DNA of 64,000 nt from Paenibacillus sp. P25 (lineage in GTDB: Bacteria > Bacillota > Bacilli > Paenibacillales > NBRC-103111). The position numbers and the translations under genes were made by a program. Below, in pieces: positions 38,819-47,931 of the stretch (within the stretch, counting starts at the first letter, position 1; each line of letters starts with the position of its first letter). The stretch spans positions 62,001 to 126,000 of the forward strand of contig CP085629.1 in the NCBI GenBank assembly GCA_024704175.1. The letters are read 5' to 3'. Under the pieces are notes generated by a model. The model searched no databases. It had not been told where the DNA came from and saw only the letters and a program-made list of their open reading frames with translations.

Positions 38819-39013
38819 ATGAAAATGAGTAAGCGTGTCGGGTTAAAATTGCTGTTAGGGACGGCTTTAGCCGCCGTAATGATCATTCCGGGGGTGGCGA
38901 GCGCCGCCAAACCGGAAGCCAAGCCTGAGGTTGCATTGAATCTGTCCAAGGCACAGGCGAAGCCGGGGGTCCTGCTCGCAATGGCAAAGCCGGAAGCGAG
39001 GCCGGAGATGTAG
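38819..39013 (+). CDS. Small exported peptide with AKPEAKPE repeats
   Basis: 64 residues. KRVGLKLLLGTALAAVMIIPGVASA is a clear Sec signal peptide with a Type-I cleavage site; the mature ~35 residues begin AKPEAKPEVALNLSKAQAKP and end MAKPEARPEM, so a KPE(A/V) motif occurs at both ends. ATG 38819 has a strong TGGAGGG site at 6 bases, and a near-perfect terminator follows. It is too short for an enzyme; it could be a signalling peptide, a surface peptide or an immunity/bacteriocin-like product. I do not recognise a family. Confidence 0.7.
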   Translation: MKMSKRVGLKLLLGTALAAVMIIPGVASAAKPEAKPEVALNLSKAQAKPGVLLAMAKPEARPEM

Positions 39014-39038
39014 CAAGGCCATTTGTAGACCACTACGA

Positions 39039-39075
39039 GAAGAGGAGATTCGTCATGAATCTCCTCTTCTTTTTT
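39039..39075 (+). terminator. Strong terminator of the small peptide gene
   Basis: GAAGAGGAGATTC and GAATCTCCTCTTC form a perfect 13-bp stem with a 5-base loop, followed by a T run. Confidence 0.93.
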
Positions 39076-39117
39076 GTTGCTTTATTCGACAAAAAACACC
39101 AAAAAAATTATTCCTAC

Positions 39118-39145
39118 TTGAACGCTGGGTTTTTTATGGTATACT
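39118..39145 (+). promoter_or_regulatory. Promoter of the yxe-like operon
   Basis: TTGAAC, 16 bases, TATACT. The leader to the first gene is about 100 bases and shows no obvious riboswitch. In B. subtilis this operon belongs to the sulfur (CymR) regulon; I could not establish a CymR site here. Confidence 0.6.
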
Positions 39146-39249
39146 TAATTCTTGAACCATGCATCAGGTAATTGCAAACCAGATAGGGACCCATTCATAG
39201 AGAGATCCCGCATATATTCATACTTCCATTATACAGAGGGGTTGATATC

Positions 39250-40569
39250 TTGGGTAAACATAAAAAGCATCTGAAAATCGGCGTTTTCGTTGCCGGCACC
39301 GGACACCATGTGGCTTCCTGGCGTCACCCGAAGGCCCAGGCGGACGGGAGCATCAACATCTCCTACTTCGAGCAATTGGCACAAACGGCGGAGCGCGGCA
39401 AGCTGGACATGCTGTTCCTGGCCGACAGTCTGGCTATCAATCATCATTCCCATCCGAATGTGCTGGCTCGGTTCGAGCCGTTAACGCCGCTGTCGGCGCT
39501 TACCCGGGTCACGTCCCGCATCGGTCTCGCGGCTACGGCCTCCACCACCTACAGCGAGCCGTTTACGATCGCCCGTCAGTTTGCCTCGCTCGATCATTTG
39601 AGCGGCGGACGGGCCGCTTGGAATATCGTGACTTCCTATAATGAAGCGGCTGCGCTGAACTACAGCGACGATCAGCTTATGGAGCACAGCCTCCGCTATC
39701 AACGGGCGGAAGAGTTCGTTGAAATTGTCAAAGGACTGTGGGATTCGTGGGAGGACGATGCGCTGATCCGCGACAAGCAGGCCGGCGTTTTCTTTCAACC
39801 GGACAAGCTGCATGAATTGAACCATAAGAGTGAATTTTTCGCGGTGCGCGGCCCCTTGAACGTCCCAAGGCCTCCGCAAGGACATCCCATCCTGATTCAG
39901 GCAGGCTCTTCCGATTCGGGGCAAAATCTGGCGGCCCGCACGGCGGATCTTATTTTTACCACACAGAACAACCTGGAAGAATCGCAGAAGTTTTATCAAA
40001 GCGTGAAGGAGAAGGCGGCTTCCTTCGGCCGTGCTCCGGAGGATGTCAGCATCATGCCGGGAATCGTGCCTTTCCTGGGTGAAACCGAAGCGATTGCCAA
40101 AGAAAAGTTCAAAGAGCTGAACGATCTGATCATTCCTTCCGTGGGGCTGAACATTCTGTCCAGTTACCTGGGAGGCATTGATTTGACGCAGTACCCGCTG
40201 GATGGTCCGCTTCCTGATCTCGATTTCGAGGTGAATGCGAACAAGAGCCGCTTCGAGCTGATTAAGGCGATGGCCAAGCGGGAAAATCTGTCGATCATTG
40301 AGCTGGCCAAATATTTTGCCGGTTCCCGGGGCCATAACATTTTCGTCGGAACGCCTGCGCAGCTGGCCGATCATTTTGTGAACTGGCTGGAGCAGGGGGC
40401 ATGCGACGGATTCAACCTGATGCCGCCGCCGCTGCCGGAAGGTCTGGAGCTGTTCGTGGATCATGTGATCCCGATTCTGCAGGAACGGGGCTACTTCAGA
40501 GAAGAATACGAAGGCACTACGCTAAGAGACCATTTGGGGCTCTCCAAACCGGCGAACCGTTACGTTTAA
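39250..40569 (+). CDS. yxeK: Flavin-dependent monooxygenase (YxeK-like, LLM class)
   Basis: 439 residues of the NtaA/SnaA/DszA branch of bacterial luciferase-like monooxygenases: LKIGVFVAGTGHHVASWRHP, LDMLFLADSL, ATASTTYSEPFTIARQFASLDHLSGGRAAWNIVTSYN, HPILIQAGSSDSGQNLAARTADLIFT. In B. subtilis YxeK oxidises N-acetyl-S-(2-succino)cysteine in the pathway encoded by yxeKLMNOPQ. The same seven-gene order follows here. The start is TTG 39250 after GAGGGG at about 9 bases. Intact ORF. Confidence 0.85.
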   Translation: MGKHKKHLKIGVFVAGTGHHVASWRHPKAQADGSINISYFEQLAQTAERGKLDMLFLADSLAINHHSHPNVLARFEPLTPLSALTRVTSRIGLAATASTTYSEPFTIARQFASLDHLSGGRAAWNIVTSYNEAAALNYSDDQLMEHSLRYQRAEEFVEIVKGLWDSWEDDALIRDKQAGVFFQPDKLHELNHKSEFFAVRGPLNVPRPPQGHPILIQAGSSDSGQNLAARTADLIFTTQNNLEESQKFYQSVKEKAASFGRAPEDVSIMPGIVPFLGETEAIAKEKFKELNDLIIPSVGLNILSSYLGGIDLTQYPLDGPLPDLDFEVNANKSRFELIKAMAKRENLSIIELAKYFAGSRGHNIFVGTPAQLADHFVNWLEQGACDGFNLMPPPLPEGLELFVDHVIPILQERGYFREEYEGTTLRDHLGLSKPANRYV

Positions 40570-40617
40570 TAACGGCAGTGGCATTTTGCCAACAAAAGAA
40601 GATCGGGGTGCAAGAAA

Positions 40618-41118
40618 GTGACGCAGCAATTTCGATTAGCAACTTTGGACGATGCGAATGTGCTCCTGGATTTATCGCTCAGGGCCTATGAGCCGATCCG
40701 TAAGCTCGGGATCCATTTCACCGCGGCAACCGCCGATCTGGATACAGTGAGAAAAAATATCGATAATCATGCCTGCTATGTGATGGAGCAGGACGGCAAC
40801 ATCATAGCGACCGTAACGATCCGGATGCCTTGGGGGCCTCAGCCCGGACCATTCGGCCTGCCGCATATCTGGTGGTTCGCGGTCGACCCGGACACCGGCC
40901 AGAAGGGAGTCGGCTCCAAGCTGCTCAGCTGGGTGGAAGAGACGATCATCCGCGATACGCTGAAGGCACCTGCAGTATCGCTGGGAACGGCCGACAAGCA
41001 TCCGTGGCTGATCGAGATGTACGAGCGCAAAGGGTATGTGCGGGCAGGCGAGAAGGATTTGGGCAAGGGGCATATCACTGTCTATCTCCGAAAAGAACTT
41101 CGAAATGATTGGTTATAA
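40618..41118 (+). CDS. yxeL: GNAT N-acetyltransferase (YxeL/SnaB-like)
   Basis: 166 residues with GNAT features: FRLATLDDANVLLDLSLRAYEPIRKLG, the acetyl-CoA region FAVDPDTGQKGVGSKLLSWVEE and WLIEMYERKGYVRAGE. Its B. subtilis counterpart N-acetylates S-(2-succino)cysteine before oxidation; I assign the role by position and family. GTG 40618 follows a GGGGTGCAAG stretch with a weak site. It lies 48 bases after the monooxygenase gene. Confidence 0.78.
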   Translation: MTQQFRLATLDDANVLLDLSLRAYEPIRKLGIHFTAATADLDTVRKNIDNHACYVMEQDGNIIATVTIRMPWGPQPGPFGLPHIWWFAVDPDTGQKGVGSKLLSWVEETIIRDTLKAPAVSLGTADKHPWLIEMYERKGYVRAGEKDLGKGHITVYLRKELRNDWL

Positions 41119-41151
41119 TTCTACTAACATGATATAGGGGGCATCATTCAT

Positions 41152-41985
41152 ATGAAAAACGGGGCTAAAGGTTGGATTGCACTATCGATGGCCGCATTAC
41201 TCTTTGTTCTGCCGGCATGCGGGACCAAAGCGGGTAACACCAACACGGGGGCGGCGGGCAATGCGGCGGCTCCGAAAACAGAGGAGAAGGTACTGCGGAT
41301 CGGCGCGACCGGGCAAAGCTATCCGTTTGCTTATAAAGAAGGGGATAAGCTGCAGGGCTTCGACGTGGAAGCGGTAGAGACGATCGCAAGCAAGCTCGGC
41401 TACAAAGTCGAGTGGCAGTTAACCGAATTCAGCGGACTCATGGCGCAGCTCGAAACCGGCAAGCTGGACACCGTATCCAATCAGGTGGCGGTGACGGAGG
41501 AGCGCAAGCAAAAATTTGATTTTTCGAAGACTTATGCTTATGCAGGCTCGCAAATCGTAGTGAAGAAAGACAACAACAGCATCAATTCCGTCAAAGATTT
41601 GAAGGGCAAAACGGTAGCCGGCGTGCTCGGCTCGAACCATATCAAGAACCTGGAGAAGCAGGATCCGAACAAAGAAATCAAAATCAAAACGTACGAAACG
41701 CAGGAAGGAACTTTGAACGACGTGGCATTGGGCCGGGTCGATGCTTACGTGAACAGCCGTACGGTTCTGCTCGCGCAGATCAAGAAGACCGGATTGCCGC
41801 TCAAGCTGGCCGGAGAGCCTTTCGTTTACGAAGAAGTCGCCTTCCCGTTCGCTAAGGATGAGAAGCATCAAAAAATAAGAGAAGAATTCAATAAAGAAAT
41901 CGACGCGCTTCTTAAAGACGGAACACTTAAGAAACTGTCCGAGAAATATTTCAATGACGATATTACGGTTAAGAAAACAAACTAA
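41152..41985 (+). CDS. yxeM: Amino-acid ABC transporter substrate-binding lipoprotein (YxeM-like)
   Basis: 277 residues of solute-binding family 3. The N-terminal lipobox is LFVLPACGTK, so the protein is lipid-anchored at Cys22. The mature domain starts VLRIGATGQSYPFAYKEGDKLQGFDVEAVETIA, followed by KFDFSKTYAYAGSQIVVKKD. It should capture a sulfur-containing amino acid derivative outside the membrane and deliver it to the permease encoded next. ATG 41152 has TAGGGGG upstream. Confidence 0.88.
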   Translation: MKNGAKGWIALSMAALLFVLPACGTKAGNTNTGAAGNAAAPKTEEKVLRIGATGQSYPFAYKEGDKLQGFDVEAVETIASKLGYKVEWQLTEFSGLMAQLETGKLDTVSNQVAVTEERKQKFDFSKTYAYAGSQIVVKKDNNSINSVKDLKGKTVAGVLGSNHIKNLEKQDPNKEIKIKTYETQEGTLNDVALGRVDAYVNSRTVLLAQIKKTGLPLKLAGEPFVYEEVAFPFAKDEKHQKIREEFNKEIDALLKDGTLKKLSEKYFNDDITVKKTN

Positions 41986-42009
41986 CAGGTTTGGCGGTGC
42001 ACGCAAACT

Positions 42010-42681
42010 ATGAATTTCGATCTGAAGGCGATGCTCGAGGCGTTTCCTATCCTGATTAAATATATTCCCTTCACCTTGTTAATGGCTGTCGTGTCGATGA
42101 TCATCGCTATCATTCTGGGGCTGATCATCGCTCTCCTCACAAAGAACGATACACCCGTCATCAAACAGCTGGCGAAATTGTATTTGTCGTTCTTCCGAGG
42201 CACGCCGACCTTGGTGCAGCTGTTTCTTATTTATTACGGATTGCCGCAGTTGTTCCCGTCCTTTAGCGTCATCGACGGCTTAACGGCCTCCATTATCGGC
42301 CTTAGTCTTAAAAATTCATCGTACCTGGCGGAAATCTTCCGTGCGGCGCTGCATTCCGTGGATAAAGGCCAGCTGGAAGCTTCTCTGGCGGTCGGCATGA
42401 CGAAGGCTCAGGCGTACCGCCGGATTATTTTGCCGCAAGCGACACGAAACGCGATTCCGGCTACCGGCAACACGTTCATCGCCTTGGTGAAGGAGACGTC
42501 GCTAGCCTTTACGCTGGGCGTCGCCGAGCTGTTCTCCCAAGGGAAAATGATCGCCGTCTCATCCTTTAAATTTTTTGAAACCTACCTGGCCATCGCCATT
42601 ATTTATTGGGTATTAACGTTGATTTACAGTTTCTTACAGGAGCTGTTGGAGCGCAAGCTGAGCAAGCCATACAGCAGTTAG
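42010..42681 (+). CDS. yxeN: Amino-acid ABC transporter permease (YxeN-like)
   Basis: 223 residues with about five membrane helices and the permease EAA loop SLAVGMTKAQAYRRIILPQATRNAIPATGNTFIALVKETSLAF. The motif YLSFFRGTPTLVQLFLIYYGLPQ is typical of polar amino-acid permeases. ATG 42010 lies 24 bases after the binding-protein gene, with no strong ribosome site, so translational coupling is likely. It partners with the ATPase encoded next. Confidence 0.88.
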   Translation: MNFDLKAMLEAFPILIKYIPFTLLMAVVSMIIAIILGLIIALLTKNDTPVIKQLAKLYLSFFRGTPTLVQLFLIYYGLPQLFPSFSVIDGLTASIIGLSLKNSSYLAEIFRAALHSVDKGQLEASLAVGMTKAQAYRRIILPQATRNAIPATGNTFIALVKETSLAFTLGVAELFSQGKMIAVSSFKFFETYLAIAIIYWVLTLIYSFLQELLERKLSKPYSS

Positions 42682-42691
42682 GAGAATGCCG

Positions 42692-43426
42692 ATGATTAAG
42701 GTAACGAACCTGCGCAAACAGTTTAAAGATCTCGTAGTTCTTAACGGGATTGATTTACAAGTGAATCGTGGCGAAGTTGTTGCCGTAATCGGTCCGTCCG
42801 GGTCAGGCAAGTCTACGCCGCTGCGGTGCCTTAATTTATTGGAGCGACCTGATGAAGGGATCATCGAGATTGGCGAAGCGACGCTGAACGCGAGGAGCTA
42901 TACCCGGAAGGAAGCCCATCTGCTGCGGCAGCAAACCGCCATGGTATTCCAAAACTATAATTTGTTCAAAAACAAAACGGCACTCGAAAATGTCACCGAA
43001 TCGCTTATTGTCACCAAGAAGATGAAGCCTGCCGACGCCCGCAAAATCGGATTGGCACTGCTGGAGCAGGTGGGATTGTCCCACAAAGCGGATAGTTACC
43101 CGATTACCTTATCGGGCGGTCAGCAGCAAAGGGTCAGCATTGCCCGCGCGCTGGCTGTCGATCCGCATGCCATTCTGCTGGATGAACCGACTTCCGCCCT
43201 GGATCCCGAGTTGGTCTCCGAGGTGCTGCAGGTCATTAAATCGATTGCCGAGCGGCAGACGACGATGATCATCGTCACCCACGAAATGGCGTTCGCCCGC
43301 GATGTCGCGGACCGGGTGATCTTCATGGCGGAAGGAAACATTGTGGAGCAGGGTACACCGGAAGAAATCTTTGACAAATCGCAAAATCCGAGGACCCAAA
43401 AATTTCTTAATCAGGTCGTCGGTTAA
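42692..43426 (+). CDS. yxeO: Amino-acid ABC transporter ATP-binding protein (YxeO-like)
   Basis: 244 residues. Walker A GPSGSGKST, Q-loop MVFQNYNLF, signature LSGGQQQRVSIARAL, Walker B ILLDEPTSALDPE and the H-loop VTHEMAFARDVADR are all present. The residue after Walker A is Pro (STPLRC) where Leu is usual; a one-base miscall could explain it. I start at 42692 because AGGAG at 42680 is 7 bases away but would abut ATG 42686. The stop overlaps the upstream part of the next reading frame. Confidence 0.9.
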   Translation: MIKVTNLRKQFKDLVVLNGIDLQVNRGEVVAVIGPSGSGKSTPLRCLNLLERPDEGIIEIGEATLNARSYTRKEAHLLRQQTAMVFQNYNLFKNKTALENVTESLIVTKKMKPADARKIGLALLEQVGLSHKADSYPITLSGGQQQRVSIARALAVDPHAILLDEPTSALDPELVSEVLQVIKSIAERQTTMIIVTHEMAFARDVADRVIFMAEGNIVEQGTPEEIFDKSQNPRTQKFLNQVVG

Positions 43427-43458
43427 TGGTTTATGCGTTCGGCGAAGGAGGAACGGGC

Positions 43459-44613
43459 ATGGCAGCAGCGGAGAAGCATCAGGAATTATTCGAAAGGTTA
43501 GTTGATATTCGCCGGGTACTGCATGAGAATCCCGAGCTTTCGATGGAAGAGCACGAAACCACGGCACGGATCCGCAGCTGGCTGCAGGAGGCGGGAATTC
43601 CGATGCTCGATTACCCGTCACTGAAGACCGGCGTCGTAGCGGAAATTCGGGGAGAGCAGGCCGGGCCGACGATTGCTTTGCGGGCGGACATTGACGCGCC
43701 GCCGATCGAGGAGCAGACCGGGCCGCCGTTCGCTTCCAAATCGCCGGGAAAAATGCATGCGTGCGGACACGATTTTCATACAGCTTCCATGATAGGCGCG
43801 GCTCTCCTGCTGAAGGAGCGGGCGCAGGAGCTTAAGGGAACGGTTCGGATCATATTTCAACCCGGGGAAGAAATCGCCCAAGGGGCTAAGCATCTGGTGG
43901 ATGCAGGTGTGCTCGAAGGCGTCTCGGCGATCTTCGGAATGCATAACAAGCCCGATCTTCCCGTCGGAACCATCGGCGTGAAGGAGGGGCCCCTGATGGC
44001 CAGTGTCGACCGCTTCGAAATCGATGTGATCGGCGTCGGCGGACATGCGGGAATCCCGAATAAAAGCGTGGATCCGATCGTCGCGGCCAGCCAAATCGTC
44101 AGCGGCCTGCAGTCCATTGTGAGCCGGAATATCAGCTCCCTGCAGAATGCCGTTGTCAGCGTGTGCAGCTTTCATGGTGGCACGGCTTGGAACGTGATCC
44201 CGGATAAGGTGAAGCTGGAAGGGACCGTCCGCACCTTTCAAACGGATGCGCGTGAAGCGATTCCCGGGCATATGAAGCGGATTGCGGAAGGGATTGCCGC
44301 CGCTTACGGCGCGGGGATTGATTTTCGCTGGTTTTCTTATCTTCCGATGGTGAACAACGACGGGCGCTTTATCGAAGTTGTTACGGAAGCGGCGGAGGAT
44401 CTCGGATATGAAACGGTACCGGCCGAGCCTTCTCCCGGAGGCGAGGATTTCGCCGTGTACCAGCTCGAAGTTCCTGGATTTTTTGTATGGATGGGTACGG
44501 GTGGTACCGAGGAATGGCATCATCCGGCGTTTACGCTGGATGAACGGAGCCTGCCGGTCAGCGCCCGGTATTTCTCCCAGCTTGCCGTAAAAGTACTGGA
44601 GAGATGGTCATGA
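43459..44613 (+). CDS. yxeP: M20-family N-deacetylase (YxeP-like)
   Basis: About 384 residues. M20D amidohydrolase motifs: RRVLHENPELSMEEHETTARI, IALRADIDAPPIEEQTG, KMHACGHDFHTASMIGAALLL (metal-binding Cys and His), FQPGEEIAQGAKHL and the dimerisation-domain His in GHAGIPNKSVDPIVAASQIV. In the yxe pathway the counterpart removes the N-acetyl group to release cysteine. ATG 43459 follows GAAGGAGG at 7 bases, better than 43426. It overlaps the next gene by 4 bases. Confidence 0.88.
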   Translation: MAAAEKHQELFERLVDIRRVLHENPELSMEEHETTARIRSWLQEAGIPMLDYPSLKTGVVAEIRGEQAGPTIALRADIDAPPIEEQTGPPFASKSPGKMHACGHDFHTASMIGAALLLKERAQELKGTVRIIFQPGEEIAQGAKHLVDAGVLEGVSAIFGMHNKPDLPVGTIGVKEGPLMASVDRFEIDVIGVGGHAGIPNKSVDPIVAASQIVSGLQSIVSRNISSLQNAVVSVCSFHGGTAWNVIPDKVKLEGTVRTFQTDAREAIPGHMKRIAEGIAAAYGAGIDFRWFSYLPMVNNDGRFIEVVTEAAEDLGYETVPAEPSPGGEDFAVYQLEVPGFFVWMGTGGTEEWHHPAFTLDERSLPVSARYFSQLAVKVLERWS

Positions 44614-45970
44614 TGGAACGCCTGTTTACCAAAGAACTGGCGGAGCTGATCGTTTCGTCCCGCCCGGACCTGAACGGGGAAGCGGGACAAGCCGCACGTT
44701 CGGGTATCATCGATTACCTGGCTTCCGGCTTTGCCGCCGAGGGCGATGAAGGGGTGGCCAAACTCTGGAGAGTCGTCGAAGCTGAGGGAGGAACGCCCGT
44801 CGTTCCCGTGGTCGGACAAAGCCGGAAGGCCGGCTTCCTCCACTCGGCGCGTCGCTGAACGGCTTCATCGGACACGCCCTCGATTATGATGACGTCCATT
44901 CCGACGTTCGCGGCCATCCGAGCACGGTCATTCTGCCTGCGCTATTGTCGGCGGCTTCGACGAGCCGCGTGAGCGGCGAACGGTTCCTTGCAGCCTATAT
45001 CGTCGGCGTTGAAGTCATGGCCAGGCTGGGCCGTTCGATCGGTTCGGACCACTATGTCAAAGGATGGCACAACACTTCCACGCTGGGCGTCATCGCCGCG
45101 GTCGCGGCCGCAGGTTATTTCAAGGGCTTTTCCGTAGAGCAAATGGAGAAGGTCATCGGATTCGCAGCGACTCAGTCAAGCGGCATGCGCATTCAATTCG
45201 GAACGGAAACGAAGCCGCTCCATGCCGGATTCGCCGCTCAGGCGGCGCCGCTGTCCGTAAGGCTTACGGAAGAGAACTTCGGTGGAACGCGGCGGGCGCT
45301 CGATGGGAAGATCGGCTTCTTCGGTTTATACGGCGATGCGGAGCTGGCCGGAAAGGCTTTGCTGGAAGGCTGGGGCGAGCCCTGGCGAATCGTGACCCCG
45401 GGTCTCTGGTTCAAGATTTATCCCTTTTGCTCGGCGGCCCACCATGCGGCGGATGCCGCAATCCGGTTGAAGGAGAACCCTGCTTTGGGCCAAGAGGAAA
45501 TCCGGCAGGTCGAGATTATTTTTCCTTCCGGAGGCGATGCGGCGCTGATCGAGAAGAGCCCGCTGACGGGAGAGCAGGGGCGGTTTTCCGTCGAATACGT
45601 TACAGCGCTTGCGTTAAACGGCTATTCACTGGCGCTGGAGAGCTTCACGAACCGTCCCATTCCGCAGGAGATTCTTGATTTCATGTCCAAGGTGCACCGC
45701 AAATACGATGACTCCATTGAGCCTGCCCCGAATGCCGTGCCGAAAGGCCGATTTACGATCGTGCAGGTTACAACGTCGGACGGGAACGTATACAGTGAAC
45801 GTGTAGACTGCCCGAGAGGGGCTCCGGGCAATGCGCTATCGCTCAAGGAGCTGCAGTACAAGCTGCTGACATCGCTTAAGATGGACCGGGAACGAACGGA
45901 GCTTCTGACCCAAACGATCAAGGGACTCCGGACGGAAGACGATTTGCGGAAGTTGCTATCTTTGCTATGA
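44610..45970 (+). CDS. yxeQ: MmgE/PrpD-family protein (YxeQ-like, one frameshift)
   Basis: About 453 residues of the MmgE/PrpD (2-methylcitrate dehydratase-like) family: [94 protein letters not shown] and [20 protein letters not shown]. The frame breaks near 44845, and one base restores the D-D-V-H motif region. In B. subtilis YxeQ is in the same operon; its exact reaction in 2-succinocysteine use is not settled to my knowledge. The ATGA overlap with yxeP indicates coupling. Confidence 0.85.
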
Positions 45971-45990
45971 CACGTTTGTCGTAACAAAAA

Positions 45991-46035
45991 AAGGAACTCG
46001 GCCGACGATGTTCGGTTCTCCGGGTTCCTTTTTTT
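45991..46035 (+). terminator. Bidirectional terminator between yxeQ and yfbR
   Basis: AGGAAC...GTTCCT outer stem with inner GCCGA/TTCGG pairing, followed by seven T. An A run on the other side serves the convergent gene. Confidence 0.85.
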
Positions 46036-46050
46036 CATGGGCATGGAACT

Positions 46051-46644
46051 CTACTCCAGCTCATCCAGCGTTTTCTCCAGGCTCGGGGCCAAATGCTGCA
46101 GGAAGTAAGTCACCTCCGGCATGTTCAGCTCCTCAATGGAGGCTTCGATCTGCTTCTTCGCGGTGGCGAATTCGCGGTTGCCCGCCGACAGCTCGGTCAC
46201 GCATTTGAGGTAAGCATCGAGTAGGTCGGCGCCCTTGAGATATTTCTTTAGCTCGGCGTCCTGGGGCAGCTTCGTATTGATCAGCGTCTCGTATGCGCCG
46301 CGGAGCGAATCGGGAATCATATCGAGCGACCGTTCGGCGGCGAGATGCTCGATTTCCCGGAAATTGGAGAGAATCTTCGGGTTATGGTGTTTGACGGGAG
46401 TGGGAATATCCCCTGTAAACACTTCCGTAGCATCGTGAAACAGCGCCATGCTGACGATCCGGTCGGTAGGCACGCTGCGGCCGTATACCTCATTGGCAAT
46501 CGTGCAGAGCACGTGCGTCAAAAGAGCCACATGGAATGAGTGTTCGGCGACGTTCTCCTTCACTACATTGCGCATGAGGCTCCAGCGTTCGATATAACGC
46601 AAACGATACATATAAGCGAAAAAATGGCTTTCCACGTTCATCAT
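46051..46644 (-). CDS. HD-domain 5'-deoxynucleotidase, YfbR-like
   Basis: 197 residues. HD phosphohydrolase motifs: VVKENVAEHSFHVALLTHVLC (first His), MALFHDATEVFTGDIPTPVKH (His-Asp pair) and KGADLLDAYLKCVTE (last Asp). YfbR enzymes dephosphorylate deoxynucleoside 5'-monophosphates. I start at the MMNVESHFFAYMYRLRYIERW Met; the longer frame to 46671 lacks a site. It is convergent with the yxe operon and 45 bases downstream of the deacetylase gene on the same strand. Confidence 0.85.
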   Translation of the reverse strand: MMNVESHFFAYMYRLRYIERWSLMRNVVKENVAEHSFHVALLTHVLCTIANEVYGRSVPTDRIVSMALFHDATEVFTGDIPTPVKHHNPKILSNFREIEHLAAERSLDMIPDSLRGAYETLINTKLPQDAELKKYLKGADLLDAYLKCVTELSAGNREFATAKKQIEASIEELNMPEVTYFLQHLAPSLEKTLDELE

Positions 46645-46689
46645 CCTATCTGCGGCAGTTCGGGCTTGCAAGGTCGCAGACCCCGGCGT

Positions 46690-47841
46690 TCACTTGGCGG
46701 CCAAAGGGGTTTGCTGCACCGAGAAGCTTTGTACAGAAGGATTATACACGATATGGGCGCCAATTGCCTGCTCTAAATCTTTCAGAACGATGAAAATTTT
46801 TTTGCTCTTGAGATAAAGCGGCTTCTGCAGCTCCAAGACCTTCCCGTCCGGCGAAGTGAGCCTGGCGCCGCCCACCGCCCCGGTCCATACCGACTGCTGG
46901 TACTGCAGCGTCACCTTGCCGCCCGCTTCGCTTGCGGCGCGTCCGCCGAGCTGGCTCAGTGTATCGGCGAGCGGTACCTCGCCGGGAAGAGGCGTTAGCG
47001 CCACAATACGGCGCTGGATCGAATTCTGCAGTCCTTCCGGTGTAATCGCGCTGTTCCCGGCATTAATCCGCGGAAGCTGCATCGGATCCATCTGCCGGGT
47101 CGCCATCTCCGGGACGACCGTGAACGCATACCGGATACCGCCTTCCTGTACATAGCTGACGGCTGTTTTGTCATAAATACCGTATGGATACGCATAGGAG
47201 TCAACAGGCTCCGAGTAGAGCTCGCTCAGCTTAGCCACGCAGGCCTGCGTGTCCGACACCACACGCTGCTTGTATTCCGCGTCGTCCTCCCGCTTGCCGT
47301 TCAGCGTCATTCGCCCGAGAAGTGCGGCATTCCCGTCCGGCGCCTTGTAATGAAAATCGTTCGTATGGCACTGGGCGTCGATGAAGTTCGTATCGCTGGT
47401 CATCTCGATGATTTCGTCCCTGGACATGGAAGGCACATAGCTGGCTAGAGGGTTCTCCAAATCGCCGGTAATGACGAAATTCACGGAGGGAATTCGGAGT
47501 TCTTTTAAGACCGGGTAGGCGTTCGTATAGAAGCTCTCGTAGCCGTCGTCGAAGGTGACGAGCACCGCATTACTTGGAACGGCGGCCCCTTTCATGAACG
47601 CTTTGAACTGATTCAGGGTGATAAACTGATAGCCCTTGGCGAGCAGATAGTTCAGCTGATCCTTGAACAGCTTGGTAGTAATCGTACCCGAGCTTTTGGC
47701 GTCGTCGTCGATATGATGGTACATGATTACCGCTACCTGATCCTTGTACAGGAAGGGGCTTTTGGCGGCATTCAGGGAAGGAAGAAGGAGGCACAGTCCG
47801 AGCAGCGTCAGGGTGGCGGCTTTGGGGAGCAGTTTTCTCAT
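46690..47841 (-). CDS. Secreted polysaccharide deacetylase
   Basis: 383 residues with a signal peptide (AATLTLLGLCLLLPSLNAAKS). The NodB-type domain has VAVIMYHHIDDDAKSSGTITTKLFKDQL, VTFDDGYESFYTNAYPVLKEL (catalytic Asp pair), IDAQCHTNDFHY (metal His) and DSYAYPYGIYD. A C-terminal ~60 residues (LELQKPLYLKSKKIFIVLKDLEQAIGAHIVYN) resembles the copper-amine-oxidase-N-like stalk common in Paenibacillus exoproteins. It likely deacetylates chitin, peptidoglycan or exopolysaccharide. GGAGTAAAG lies before its ATG. Confidence 0.88.
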   Translation of the reverse strand: MRKLLPKAATLTLLGLCLLLPSLNAAKSPFLYKDQVAVIMYHHIDDDAKSSGTITTKLFKDQLNYLLAKGYQFITLNQFKAFMKGAAVPSNAVLVTFDDGYESFYTNAYPVLKELRIPSVNFVITGDLENPLASYVPSMSRDEIIEMTSDTNFIDAQCHTNDFHYKAPDGNAALLGRMTLNGKREDDAEYKQRVVSDTQACVAKLSELYSEPVDSYAYPYGIYDKTAVSYVQEGGIRYAFTVVPEMATRQMDPMQLPRINAGNSAITPEGLQNSIQRRIVALTPLPGEVPLADTLSQLGGRAASEAGGKVTLQYQQSVWTGAVGGARLTSPDGKVLELQKPLYLKSKKIFIVLKDLEQAIGAHIVYNPSVQSFSVQQTPLAAK

Positions 47842-47931
47842 GGCGGTTCTTTACTCCTTACTCTAGGGTAGAAAGGTCCTGATGTTAATACATTCCTATT
47901 CGGGATGAAGGATTGGAATTCCTGCTGATAC

